64,000 nucleotides of DNA from Endozoicomonas sp. SCSIO W0465 (GTDB taxonomy: Bacteria > Pseudomonadota > Gammaproteobacteria > Pseudomonadales > Endozoicomonadaceae), in the NCBI RefSeq assembly GCF_023716865.1, contig NZ_CP092417.1:598001-662000 (forward strand), given 5' to 3'. The notes beneath the pieces were generated by a model. The model had not been told where the DNA came from and ran no database searches. It worked only from the letters and a program-made list of their open reading frames with translations. Each line of letters begins with the position of its first letter. Position 1 is the first letter of the stretch. The translations under genes and the position numbers were made by a program. Below are positions 16,936 through 26,874 of this stretch, piece by piece.

Positions 16936-19900
16936 TCAAAACCTGACCTCGGTTTCCCCTGAATCAGATAGCGCCATATCATCCAATGGCAGCAGTTGCT
17001 GTGGTTGTTCAGGCCCGGGTTCCCGACAGTAATGGCGATAGAGACACACACCACCAAGACCGGCGGCAACCAGTGCCGTTACACCGGCGGCAATACCGGC
17101 AATTGCACCTGTACTCAGGCCTGTTGCCATGGCTGCAGTCATTGTTGATGTTGGCAGGGTTAAAGGCGTGGCAGGAAATAATGGCATTGGTGTGGGGCAT
17201 GTGCCAGCAGGCAGTGATGAACTGACATGGCAATCGGAGCTGACAAAGCGCCGGTCAGCTGAGGCGCAGAGTGTATCGGCACTGATATTGGTATCACTGA
17301 CGGTCTGAAAATTAACCCCGGTGTTTACCGAACGGATATCCGTCAATTTCGCATCGAATTGATCGGCACACCCGGTAGCCGCATAGCCAACACCTGCACT
17401 GCTGTTGCTACCAACCGCAGCCACCTGGCTGTTTACGGCGGTTATGTTATTGAGTTGGCCACATTCAATTTCACCGGCACCGACTCCGGCATTAGCATTG
17501 TTGCCCATGGTGAGCACCCAACTGTTCAACGCCTTGATATCGTTCACTTCCCCGAGATGGCTTATGTGTCCGGCACCCACTCCTGCATTGGCACCATCGC
17601 TCATGGTTCTAACGGAGCTGTTAATCGCCGTCAGGTCAACGACTTCACCCAAATGATTAACCTGGCCACCGCCAATGCCGGCGAAAGCATTAGGCCCCGA
17701 AACCTCCACGCTATTACATACCGACGTGACACGGCTGAGTTTGCCCTCAATAAGCCCACCTCCGATACCCCCATGGGCTCCCTGGCCTTGTGTACTCAAC
17801 CGGCTATTCTGTACCGTTATGTCATCAGCCTGCCCCCGGATCTGCCCCGCGACAATACCGGCAAGCTGGTCTCTTCCCTCTGTTTCAACGCTGCAGTTGT
17901 GTACTCGAACATTTTCAATCCGGCCTTGCTCGCTGCGTTGTTGTGCCGTAATAATTCCCCCCGCAGCCGGTGAATCCCCATGAATGGCTACGCTGGCGTT
18001 GGCTACCCGGATATTCTCGATCTGGCTGGTGCCGTCCATGGTACAGGCGACCACTGCTGCGGCCTGGTTTTCTGCCGATATCTGGGCATTAACCAGTTGC
18101 AGATTGTGAACGCTGCCCCGAAGGTCGCGGAATAAACACATTTTTTGCTGATCAACCGTATGCTTCTGTCCATCATAATGACCGGAAAAAACCACATTTT
18201 CATCGCTTTTCAGCCCAGAGCCGTCCAGGTCACCGGTCTGGATGTAGTGGGCATCGCTTGGATAATCAGCATTCAAGCCAATTTTATTGAACGTTTTGCT
18301 GTCGTTTATCGGAATAGGATTCCAGACAGACCCTCGTTCCGAAATCAATGATGTTGTTGAACAATTATCAGGATTATCAATAACAGGATCAGGGTGCACC
18401 TGACAGTTACTGGTGACTAAACGGGGGGCGGCAGTACGGCATAAACCCGGCATCGTCAGATCCCCAATATTTTCCAATGTACCGTTAACCCGGCTGTTGA
18501 GTGACCTGAAATCCCGGATGATTGCACCGCTACCAGCACCGATAGCGATGCCAGCATTCTGACCAGTATCCGTGGTTACCGTGCAGTTCACTGCACGGGT
18601 ATTGATCACCGTGCCAGTGCTGTAGCCTGCGCCAATGGCCGCACCATCATGTACGTATCTGCCACCGGCTGAAACCGAGCAGTTAATTGCGGTGGTTCCG
18701 CTGACCTGATGATGCACATACCCGGCGCCAATGCCGGCAGCGGCAGAATTCCCTTCGGATCTCACATAGCTGTCCAGGGCAACAAGTTCATTGATGGAAC
18801 CCTCAATTTTTCCCCCACCGAATGGCCGGGTGTTGCCAACCTGCCCACCACCTATACCGGCGTAAGCACTGTTGCCAAGGGTAGTGACCCGGCTGTTCAC
18901 GACCGTCATGTTATTGATATTCCCGGTTACCATTCCTCCGCCAATGCCGGCATCTGCCCCAACTTGATGGGTACTGATATTGGCCCCCGACACCGTCAGA
19001 TGTTGTATATCACCATCGACCTCACCCCCGCCAACCCCCGCATGTGCATGTTTGCCCCGGGTTTTCACCTGACTGTCCATTACCGACAGCCGCTCAATTT
19101 GTCCTTCCATTTCGCCAGCGCCGATACCGGCATCTGAGTGTGAACCTGATGTTGTGACCCGGGCACCCTTTACATTCAGGTGGTTCATCTTACCCAGGCT
19201 TCTACCTGCGCCAATCCCGGTGGGGGAATAGTCCCCTGAGGTTGAGACCGAACTGTTTTTCACCCCGACTCTCTCGATTAAGCCGCCTTTTTTCTGGCGC
19301 CCGGTAATGACACCGGTAAACGTTGGGTCAAGCTGTCCAGATTTTCTGCTATTGATGACGCGGGCATCCTCAATCCGGACATCGCGGATCGAGGATTCTG
19401 CCTCCATTTCACAGGCCAAAGCCGCTGAGAACTTATCCGCATTATTGATATCGGCATTGGCCACGCGCAGGTTGCGTACCTCGGAATAACGCCCAAGCTT
19501 GTGAAACAGACAGCGGCGGGGATCACTGATGGTAAAACAGTCACCGTCATAATAGCCGTTGAACTCATCATCACCGGCCGACACGCTACTGTTATGGCTG
19601 AAGTTATCTGTCTGGCGGTAGTAAGCGTCAGCAGGGAAGCCTTCCTGACCAATTTTGCCCAGGGTTTCGCTATCGCCAACCAGTATCGGGTTCTCCGGCG
19701 ATCCCGGTGTGCCGGCAGAGGGGACGGCCGCTGCACCTGAGAGCCTGTCCATAGCAACCAGTGCCAGAGTCGCGGCAGCGGTGCCGGACACGCTGCCCCC
19801 GAAACGGTTGGCAGGTCTGTTCTGTTTCCGTCCTGATGCTTCAGAATCAGTGGCCTTTGCTCTGTTCTCCAGTATCACGCTGCCCAGCTCCTGGGCCAGG

Positions 19901-20271
19901 GCAACAGAAGAGCAGAGGGTGGCGACTGCATCGCTCACGACCTTGACGGAAGGCACCCAGCAGGAAGCGACCTTGCTGGCCAGTCCAACTTGCCGGACGA
20001 TATCGGTCATCGGGCCTGCCCTGACGCTTTTATCGGAAACGGCGGGAGGCATTGCATTCATGGTAATTGACTGTCCGTTCAGATTAGGTTGTTGCAGGTG
20101 TCCGGGGACATAACCCGGCGATAGCGACCGGAAGAAAGAGGTGATGCCTGATCGGGCGGTCACGACAAATCTCCCTGATTTTCCCGCAGGTTCAGGCTGG
20201 GTTGTCAGGGTAATTCCCCGGTTTTCTGAAGGGGGCGTTAGAGGAGCGTTCAAAGACAAATGTGACTGCAT
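16936..20271 (-). CDS. Giant beta-helix-like (GLUG-type repeat) protein with C-terminal membrane anchor, paralogue 1
   Basis: This 1111-residue protein has a conserved N-terminal domain (about 1-175) shared with the next two genes (SGRFVVTARSGITSFF, ASKVASCWVPSVKVVSD). It is followed by two tandem copies of a repeat domain (about 190-620 and 640-1020). The ~32-residue repeats, of the type V-x-x-x-G-x-x-A-x-A-G-I-G-G-G, resemble GLUG repeats and predict a right-handed beta-helix. Near the C-terminus a hydrophobic Gly/Ala segment (STGAIAGIAAGVTALVAAGL) is followed by LYRHYC and an acidic tail, a single-pass anchor with a short tail. No N-terminal signal peptide is visible. A GGAG site precedes the ATG. 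Surface adhesin or secreted effector are both possible. Confidence 0.75.
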   Translation of the reverse strand: MQSHLSLNAPLTPPSENRGITLTTQPEPAGKSGRFVVTARSGITSFFRSLSPGYVPGHLQQPNLNGQSITMNAMPPAVSDKSVRAGPMTDIVRQVGLASKVASCWVPSVKVVSDAVATLCSSVALAQELGSVILENRAKATDSEASGRKQNRPANRFGGSVSGTAAATLALVAMDRLSGAAAVPSAGTPGSPENPILVGDSETLGKIGQEGFPADAYYRQTDNFSHNSSVSAGDDEFNGYYDGDCFTISDPRRCLFHKLGRYSEVRNLRVANADINNADKFSAALACEMEAESSIRDVRIEDARVINSRKSGQLDPTFTGVITGRQKKGGLIERVGVKNSSVSTSGDYSPTGIGAGRSLGKMNHLNVKGARVTTSGSHSDAGIGAGEMEGQIERLSVMDSQVKTRGKHAHAGVGGGEVDGDIQHLTVSGANISTHQVGADAGIGGGMVTGNINNMTVVNSRVTTLGNSAYAGIGGGQVGNTRPFGGGKIEGSINELVALDSYVRSEGNSAAAGIGAGYVHHQVSGTTAINCSVSAGGRYVHDGAAIGAGYSTGTVINTRAVNCTVTTDTGQNAGIAIGAGSGAIIRDFRSLNSRVNGTLENIGDLTMPGLCRTAAPRLVTSNCQVHPDPVIDNPDNCSTTSLISERGSVWNPIPINDSKTFNKIGLNADYPSDAHYIQTGDLDGSGLKSDENVVFSGHYDGQKHTVDQQKMCLFRDLRGSVHNLQLVNAQISAENQAAAVVACTMDGTSQIENIRVANASVAIHGDSPAAGGIITAQQRSEQGRIENVRVHNCSVETEGRDQLAGIVAGQIRGQADDITVQNSRLSTQGQGAHGGIGGGLIEGKLSRVTSVCNSVEVSGPNAFAGIGGGQVNHLGEVVDLTAINSSVRTMSDGANAGVGAGHISHLGEVNDIKALNSWVLTMGNNANAGVGAGEIECGQLNNITAVNSQVAAVGSNSSAGVGYAATGCADQFDAKLTDIRSVNTGVNFQTVSDTNISADTLCASADRRFVSSDCHVSSSLPAGTCPTPMPLFPATPLTLPTSTMTAAMATGLSTGAIAGIAAGVTALVAAGLGGVCLYRHYCREPGPEQPQQLLPLDDMALSDSGETEVRF

Positions 20272-20408
20272 GTATGGTTCTCCATCATGTTTTCAACACC
20301 GTTTCAAACCGGCAGAAACCGTTGGGCATCTGCCAAGCGGAACCCGCTGCCTGCAACGGTCAGCAGGTGGCAACCATGCAGGCAGCAGAGCATTCATAAA
20401 TGGGTATA

Positions 20409-22679
20409 TCAGTTATTGGCCTGCTGATTTAAGGGGATCAACGGTATTTCTGGTTCTGCAGGAATCGGTGCCCGGTTGCGGTGCTGGCAATATTGATAGA
20501 GAGCATATAGGCCAATGCCCGCAAAGATCGTGAAAGCTGTACCTAAGCTGGCACTTACGATAACCCCGGTGGCTACGGTTGTAGCCACTGGTGCGGGCGT
20601 GGTAGGCAGTCCCGATGTTGGGGGCATGCCAGCAAATGTCATTGATGCCTCCGGTAGCGTCACCACGGATTTGGTCACTGGTGCGGTGGTTGTCATTGCA
20701 GTCGATGCCGATGCCGATGCCGATAGTACTGTGGCCGTAATCGTGGCGTTGACGGACGGTAACGGCGTCGCCCCGGGATGCCCTGTTGTGGTTGTATTAG
20801 CCATCATCGGAATGGGTTTCCAGACGGACTCTGGTTCCGGAATAAAGGGCGTTGAACAATTCCCGGGGGTATCGAGAACAGGATCAGCATGTACCTGACA
20901 GTCATCGGTGACGAAACGCGGGTCGGCAGTACCGCATAAACCCGGCATCGTCAGATTCCCAATATTTTCCAATTTACCGTTAACCCGGCTGTTGAGTGAC
21001 CTGAAATCCCCGTTGATTGCACCGCTACCAGCACCGATAGCGATGCCAGCATGTTGGCCAGTCTTGGTGGTGACTGTGCAGTCCACTGCACGGGTATTGA
21101 TCACCTTGCCAGTACTGTAACCTGCACCAATGGCAGCGCCATCATCCACGCGCACGCCAACGGCTGAAACCGAGCAGTTAATTGCGGTGGTTCCGTTGAC
21201 TCGTTGTCTCACCCATCCGCCGCCAATGCCGGCGGCCGAGGTACCATTACCTTCGGTTCTCACATGGCTGTCCCGGGCAACAAGATTATTGACGGAACCT
21301 CTGCTGTATCCACGTATCGAATTGTATCCAACCCGCCCACCACCTATGCCGGCGTTAGCCTCATAGCCACGGACATTCACCCGGCTTTTCACGACCGTGA
21401 TGTCATTGATATTCCCGGTTACCACTCCTCCGCCAATGCCGGCATGTGACCTATTTTGGTGAGTGCTGATATTGGACTCCAACACTGTCAGATGTTGTAT
21501 ATCACCATCGACCTTACCCCCACCAACTCCCGCATGTGAAGATATGCCACGGGTTTCCACCTGACTGTCCGTCACCGTCAGACGCTCAATCTGTCCTGCC
21601 ATTACGCCTGCACCGATACCGGCTCGGGAAAAGTGTCCTGAGGTTGAGACCGAACTGTTTTTCACCTCGGCCCTTTCGATCAAGCTACCTTTTCGCTGTT
21701 GCCCGGTAATAACACCGGTTTCAACCCACTCAAGTTTTCTTCTGCTATTTCTGCTATTGATAATGCGGCTATCCTCAATCCGGACATTGCGGATCGTTGA
21801 TCCTTCCTCCATTTCACAGGCCAATACCGCTGATAACTTATCCGCATTATTGATATCAGCATTGACCACGCGCAGGTCATGTACCTCGGAAGAATCCCCG
21901 AGCTTTTGGAACAGACAGCGGCGGGGACCACTGATGGTATAACAGTCACCGTCATAATGGCCGGCGAACAGATGATGATCATCATCGGCCGACACGCTGC
22001 TGTTATGGCTGAAGTTTTGGGTCTGTCGGTAGTGAGCGTTAGCGGGGTAGCCTTCCTGACCAATTTTGACCAGGGTTTCGCTATTGCCAACCGGTATCGG
22101 GTTGTCGGGTGAGCCTGGTGTTCCGGCAGAGGGGACAGCCGCTGCACCTGAGAGCCTGTCCATGGCAACCAGTGCCATGGTTGCAACGGCGGGGCCAGAC
22201 ACGCTGCCCCCGCAACGGTTAACCGGTCTGTTCCGTTTCCTTTGTGATGCTTCAGCATCTGTGGCCTTCTCTCTGCTCTCCAGTATCACACTGCCCAGCT
22301 CCTGGGCCAGGGCAGCAGAAGAACAGAGGGTGGCGATTGCATCGCTCACGACCTTGACGGAAGGCACCCAGCAGGAGGCTACCTTACTGGCCAGTCCAAC
22401 CTGCCGGACGATATCGTTCATCGAGCCTGTCCTGACGCTTTTATCGGAAAAGGCAGGAGGCATTGCATCCACGGTTACTGACTGGCTGTTCAGTGTTTGT
22501 CGCAGGTGTTTGGGAATATAACCCGGCGACAGTGAAGCGAAGAAAGAGCTGATGCCTGATCGAACGCTAACGGCAAACCTCCCTGATCTGCCCACGGGTT
22601 CAGACTGGGTTGTCAAGGCTATCCCCGGGTTTTCTGAGGGGGGGAGCAGGGGAGCATTCAAAGGCAAATGCGTTTGCAT
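20409..22679 (-). CDS. Beta-helix-like repeat protein with C-terminal membrane anchor, paralogue 2
   Basis: This 756-residue paralogue has the same conserved N-terminal domain and a single beta-helix-like domain (about 200-610). It retains the repeat AGIGGG/AGVGGG signature and the RRCLFQKLG opening. A short Thr/Ala/Pro-rich linker (about 625-690) leads to a hydrophobic segment (VSASLGTAFTIFAGIGLYALY), basic residues and the tail EIPLIPLNQQANN, which is nearly the tail of paralogue 3. The spacing of 137 bases from paralogue 1 and identical orientation suggest duplication in place. GGAGAACG stands before the ATG, like the site of paralogue 1. No signal peptide is seen. Confidence 0.75.
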   Translation of the reverse strand: MQTHLPLNAPLLPPSENPGIALTTQSEPVGRSGRFAVSVRSGISSFFASLSPGYIPKHLRQTLNSQSVTVDAMPPAFSDKSVRTGSMNDIVRQVGLASKVASCWVPSVKVVSDAIATLCSSAALAQELGSVILESREKATDAEASQRKRNRPVNRCGGSVSGPAVATMALVAMDRLSGAAAVPSAGTPGSPDNPIPVGNSETLVKIGQEGYPANAHYRQTQNFSHNSSVSADDDHHLFAGHYDGDCYTISGPRRCLFQKLGDSSEVHDLRVVNADINNADKLSAVLACEMEEGSTIRNVRIEDSRIINSRNSRRKLEWVETGVITGQQRKGSLIERAEVKNSSVSTSGHFSRAGIGAGVMAGQIERLTVTDSQVETRGISSHAGVGGGKVDGDIQHLTVLESNISTHQNRSHAGIGGGVVTGNINDITVVKSRVNVRGYEANAGIGGGRVGYNSIRGYSRGSVNNLVARDSHVRTEGNGTSAAGIGGGWVRQRVNGTTAINCSVSAVGVRVDDGAAIGAGYSTGKVINTRAVDCTVTTKTGQHAGIAIGAGSGAINGDFRSLNSRVNGKLENIGNLTMPGLCGTADPRFVTDDCQVHADPVLDTPGNCSTPFIPEPESVWKPIPMMANTTTTGHPGATPLPSVNATITATVLSASASASTAMTTTAPVTKSVVTLPEASMTFAGMPPTSGLPTTPAPVATTVATGVIVSASLGTAFTIFAGIGLYALYQYCQHRNRAPIPAEPEIPLIPLNQQANN

Positions 22680-22848
22680 GATCGTTCTCCATAATGTTAT
22701 TTCATAATGTCATCAACGCCGTTTCAAACGGGCAAAAACCTGGGATTAAGTATCTGTAAGGAAGAATCTTCTGCTTGCAACAGCCAGCCATTCAGACAGC
22801 ACATCATTTTTCAAGCAGAACATTTATTAATGGTATAAATGGGCACAA

Positions 22849-25800
22849 TCAGTTATTGGCCTGCTGATTTAAAGGGCCCAACGGTATTGCCGGTTCCGCA
22901 GGTACCTCCTCTGCCCGGTTCTGCTGTTGATAGAATCGGCTGAGAGCACATAGGCCAATGCATGCAAGGATCGTGAATGCCGTACCTAAGCTGACACCTA
23001 CGACAATCCCGGTGTTTATGGTTGCAACCAATGGTGCGGGCGTTGTGGGCAGTCCCAGTGTTGGGGGCATGCCAGCAAATGTCATTGAGGCTTCCGGTAA
23101 CGTCACCACAGTTTCTGTCACTGGTGCAGTGGTTGTCATTGCAGCCGCTGCCAATGGTGTTGTGGCATTGATCGTGGCATTGATCGTGGCATTGATGGTT
23201 GGTAACGGCGTTGCGATGCTCTGTTCTGGCATGGTCGCGTTGATCATTATTGTGTTGTTGAGCGGTGTCGGGGTTGCCAGAGTCAGGCTGGACGACGGGA
23301 TGCTTGTCTCAGCCATGGCTGTGTTGTTGAGCGGTGTCATTGCCGGTTGTTGTGAGGTCGTATCAGCCATCACGGCTCCATTGACGTAGGCCGCCGCCGT
23401 TGGCTGCGGTAACGGACTATGTTGCCGGGCACCAGCCGAATGGCCTGGTGCGGCGGTAGATGCGGTGTTGGCCATTGCCGTTTCGTTGAAAAGTGTCGGA
23501 GCTGTCAGATTAACGCTGGACAGCGGGGTGGTAGTTATCATTGCGTCCGTTGCCAATGGTGCTGTGGAATAGCCCGTGGCATTGCTGGTTGGTAATGGCG
23601 TTGCGATGCTCTGTTCTGGCGTGGTCGCGTTGATCATTATTGTGTTGTTGAGCGGTGTCGGGGTTGCCAGAGCCAGGCTGGACGACGGGATGCTTGTCTC
23701 AGCCATGGCTGTGTTGTTGAGCGGTGTCATTGCCGGTTGTTGTGAGGTGGTATCAGCCATCACGGTTTCATTGACGGAGGCTGCCGTTGGTTGCGGTAAC
23801 GGGCTATGCTGCCGGGTATCCGGTGAACGGCCCGGTGCGGCGGTAGATGCAGTGTTGGCCATTGCCGTTTTGTTGAAAAGTGTCGGAGCTGTCAGATTAA
23901 CGCTGGACAGCGGGGTGGTAGTTATCATTGCGTCCGTTGCCAATGGTGCTGTGGAATAGCCCGTGGCATTGCTGGTCGGTAACGGCGTTGCGATGCTCTG
24001 TTCTGGCGTGGTCGCGTTGATCATTATCGTGTTGTTGAGCGGTGTCGGGGTTGCCAGAGTCAGGCTGGACGACGGGGTGCTTGTCTCGGCCATGGCTGTG
24101 TTGTTGAGCGGTGTCATTGCCGGTTGTTGTGAGGTGGTATCAGCCATCACGGTTTCATTGACGGAGGCTGCCGTTGGTTGCGGTAACGGGCTATGCTGCC
24201 GGGTATCCGGTGAACGGCCCGGTGCGGCGGTAGATGCGGTGTTGGCCATTGCCGTTTCGTTGAAAAGTGTCGAAGCTGTCAGATTAACGCTGGACAGCGG
24301 GGTGGTAGTTATCATTGCGTCCGTTGCCAATGGTGCTGTGGAATAGCCCGTGGCATTGCTGGTTGGTAATGGCGTTGCGATGCTCTGTTCTGGCGTGGTC
24401 GCGTTGATCATTACCGTGTTGTTGAGCGGTGTCGGGGTTGCCAGAGCCAGGCTGGACGACGGGGTGCTTGTCTCGGCCATGGCTGTGTTGTTGAGCGGTG
24501 TCATTGCCGGTTGTTGTGAGGTCGTATCAGCCATCACCGCTTCATTGACGTAGGCCGCCGTTGGCTGCGGTAACGGGCTATGTTGCCGGGTACCAGGTGA
24601 ATGGCCCGGTGTGGCGGTAGATGCAGTGTTGGCCATTGCCGTTTCGTTGAAAATTGCCGGGGCTGTCAGATTAACACTGGACAGCGGGGTGGTAGTTATC
24701 ATTGCAGCCGTTGCCAATGGTGCTGTGGGATAGTCCGTGGCATTGCTGGTCGGTAACGGCGTTGCGATGCTCTGTTCTGGCGTGGTCGCGTTGATCATTA
24801 TCGTGTTGTTGAACGGTGTCGGGGTTGCCAGAGTCAGGCTGGACGACGGGGTGCTTGTCTCGTCCATGGCTGTGTTGTTGAGCGGTGTCATTGCCGGTTG
24901 TTGTGAGGTGGTATCAGCCGTCACGGTTTCATTGACAGAGGCTGCCGTTGGCTGTGGTAACGGGCTATGTTGCCGGTTACCAGGTGAACGACCCGGTGCA
25001 GCGGTAGGTGCGGTAGATGCAGTAGATGCAGTAGATGCAGTAGATGCAGTAGATGCAGTAGATGCAGTAGATGTTGTTGAACAGACCCTGTTCCAATAGT
25101 CTTCGGTGAGTGAATCAGGGTTAAGCTGGCAATCACTGGTCACAAAATGTGCATCAGCCGTACGACATAAACCGGGTAGAGTCACACTGCCAATGTTTTT
25201 CAGTTTACCGTTAACCTGGCTGTTCAAGGATGCGGTACCCGTCACGCTGCCCCCGACATTCAGACCACTACCAATATTCGCAACACTGCCGGTGACGGAA
25301 CTGTTCACTGCAGTGGTATTAGTAACCTGCCCCGTGTTCAGGCCCGCCCCAATAGCAGCCCCGAGACTGCGGGTGGCACCAGTGGCAACAGAACAATCGA
25401 TCGCCGTTATACCGTTGATCTCACTGTGCAGAGCTACTAACCCTCCACCAATAGCAGTAGCAGAAATACCCTCTGTTGTGACTCGGCTGTTCAGGGCAAC
25501 AAGCTCGCTGACCTTGCCAGTAGCACGCGACTGCAACCTGCCAACCTCCCCACCGCCAATGGCGCCATGCGCACGGGTTCCCCTGGTTGTGACCTGACTG
25601 TTGAGTACGGTAAGTTGCTCTATCTGGCCAGTGACATGCCCACCACCTATAGCGGCCGGAGAAGAGTCACCTGTGCTGGTAACCTGAGTGTTTGTAACGG
25701 TCATGCGCCTGATATCACCGGCAACCCTTCCGCCCCCCACTCCGGTATAGGTATTCCTCCCTGAACTGGTGACTGAACAGTCAAGAATCTCGATATCTTC

Positions 25801-26874
25801 CAGAACGCTTCCTTCACCCTGTAACCCGGTGATCACCCCGGCACTGACCGGCTCTAATCCGCTTCCACTCTGGCTGGTTGAAACGGCGCTGTGTTCAACC
25901 CGGACATCAACAACGGCAGATTCTCCGGACACTTCACAGGCCAATACGGCGGAGTGCCTGCCGGGTTGATCATCAATGGTGGCATTGGCAATACGCAGGT
26001 TCTTAACCTCGGCACCGGACCCGAGTTTATGGAATAAACAGTGCTTCAGATCGCTTATGGTATGGCACCCACCGTCATAATGGCCTTGAAATAGGGGGTT
26101 GCCAACCGGAACACCGGTTTTATGGCTGAAGCTTCCCGTCTGTCGATAGTGGGCCTTATTGGGATAGCGACTGTTACGTCCGATTTTGCCAAGTGTTTCA
26201 CTATCACCAACGGGTATCGGGTTGTTCCGGGACCCGGGACTTCCTTCTGTGGGCAGGGCCGCCGCACCTGCCAGCCGATCCATCGCCACCAGGGCGACGG
26301 TCGCCATGGCCGGACCGGACAGACGGTTAATTGGGCTGGACGTTGCCGCGCTAGACGTTGCCGCGCTGGACGTGGATACCGGTTTGCCCGGTTTTTCATC
26401 TTCTTTATTGGTAATCTTTTGCCAATGGGCTTTTGGTCTATTTTCCGGGCCGCAGGTTGGCTCCTTATCTGGCTTGCCCGACCTGGCCATATTGCCCAAA
26501 CTCTCAGCCAGGGAAATGGAAGAACAGAGTATTCCTACCGTGTCGCTCACTACCCTGATATGTGGCACCCAGCAGGAAAGAGCCTTGCTCACCAGCCCAA
26601 CACCTTGAACGACATTGGTCATTAAACTTGTATTGTCGTTTTTACTTTCAGCTGGCGGTGCACTTGCAGCCAAAGTAGTTGGCTGGTTGGTTTGTCGTTG
26701 ATGTTCAGGAACATAATTGGGGGAGAGGGAGCTGAAGAAGGCGGTAACACCTGACTGGACGGCAACAGCAAACTTTCCTGATGTGCCGGTGGGATTGGCT
26801 CTTGCTGGTTCGTTAAGGTAGGGATTGCTGGTTATATTTGACAGTGGCGCATGAGTTAAAGAAGACAGATGCAT
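22849..26874 (-). CDS. Beta-helix plus mucin-like repeat protein with C-terminal membrane anchor, paralogue 3
   Basis: The 1341 residues comprise the shared N-terminal domain (about 1-200) and one beta-helix-like domain (about 230-580, with AGVGGG/AIGGG repeats). A mucin-like Thr/Ser/Pro/Ala region (about 600-1240) follows, built from 129-residue repeats. Then come a hydrophobic anchor (INTGIVVGVSLGTAFTILAC) and the tail GPLNQQANN. I count about 33 N-x-S/T sequons in the mucin-like region, six or seven per repeat. That is extraordinary for a bacterial protein and fits a host-exposed, glycosylatable stalk. A GGAG site precedes the ATG. Copy number of the repeat probably varies between strains. 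The function as adhesin or effector is inference. Confidence 0.75.
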   Translation of the reverse strand: MHLSSLTHAPLSNITSNPYLNEPARANPTGTSGKFAVAVQSGVTAFFSSLSPNYVPEHQRQTNQPTTLAASAPPAESKNDNTSLMTNVVQGVGLVSKALSCWVPHIRVVSDTVGILCSSISLAESLGNMARSGKPDKEPTCGPENRPKAHWQKITNKEDEKPGKPVSTSSAATSSAATSSPINRLSGPAMATVALVAMDRLAGAAALPTEGSPGSRNNPIPVGDSETLGKIGRNSRYPNKAHYRQTGSFSHKTGVPVGNPLFQGHYDGGCHTISDLKHCLFHKLGSGAEVKNLRIANATIDDQPGRHSAVLACEVSGESAVVDVRVEHSAVSTSQSGSGLEPVSAGVITGLQGEGSVLEDIEILDCSVTSSGRNTYTGVGGGRVAGDIRRMTVTNTQVTSTGDSSPAAIGGGHVTGQIEQLTVLNSQVTTRGTRAHGAIGGGEVGRLQSRATGKVSELVALNSRVTTEGISATAIGGGLVALHSEINGITAIDCSVATGATRSLGAAIGAGLNTGQVTNTTAVNSSVTGSVANIGSGLNVGGSVTGTASLNSQVNGKLKNIGSVTLPGLCRTADAHFVTSDCQLNPDSLTEDYWNRVCSTTSTASTASTASTASTASTASTAPTAAPGRSPGNRQHSPLPQPTAASVNETVTADTTSQQPAMTPLNNTAMDETSTPSSSLTLATPTPFNNTIMINATTPEQSIATPLPTSNATDYPTAPLATAAMITTTPLSSVNLTAPAIFNETAMANTASTATPGHSPGTRQHSPLPQPTAAYVNEAVMADTTSQQPAMTPLNNTAMAETSTPSSSLALATPTPLNNTVMINATTPEQSIATPLPTSNATGYSTAPLATDAMITTTPLSSVNLTASTLFNETAMANTASTAAPGRSPDTRQHSPLPQPTAASVNETVMADTTSQQPAMTPLNNTAMAETSTPSSSLTLATPTPLNNTIMINATTPEQSIATPLPTSNATGYSTAPLATDAMITTTPLSSVNLTAPTLFNKTAMANTASTAAPGRSPDTRQHSPLPQPTAASVNETVMADTTSQQPAMTPLNNTAMAETSIPSSSLALATPTPLNNTIMINATTPEQSIATPLPTSNATGYSTAPLATDAMITTTPLSSVNLTAPTLFNETAMANTASTAAPGHSAGARQHSPLPQPTAAAYVNGAVMADTTSQQPAMTPLNNTAMAETSIPSSSLTLATPTPLNNTIMINATMPEQSIATPLPTINATINATINATTPLAAAAMTTTAPVTETVVTLPEASMTFAGMPPTLGLPTTPAPLVATINTGIVVGVSLGTAFTILACIGLCALSRFYQQQNRAEEVPAEPAIPLGPLNQQANN
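23190..25012. repeat. In-frame tandem repeat, 387-bp unit, about 4.7 copies
   Basis: Successive blocks starting near 23576, 23963, 24350 and 24737 repeat with a period of exactly 387 bp (129 codons) and differ only at scattered bases. A diverged or shortened block precedes them near 23190. They encode the mucin-like part of the 1341-residue protein. Because the period is a multiple of three, gain or loss of units changes protein length without breaking the frame. Confidence 0.9.
25013..25075. repeat. 9-bp microsatellite, six full copies of GTAGATGCA plus one diverged copy
   Basis: It encodes Ala-Ser-Thr repeats at the junction between the beta-helix-like domain and the mucin-like region. The 9-bp unit keeps the frame, so it behaves as a variable-length linker. 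Confidence 0.9.

Noticed and set aside
23190..25075. Repeat array considered as CRISPR
   Set aside because: Units are 387 bp or 9 bp, contiguous, coding and without unique spacers.
23576..25099. Series of plus-strand open frames of ~120-127 codons at 387-bp spacing
   Set aside because: They are antisense frames over the tandem repeats of the minus-strand mucin-like gene; no ribosome binding sites and their regular spacing only mirrors the repeat.
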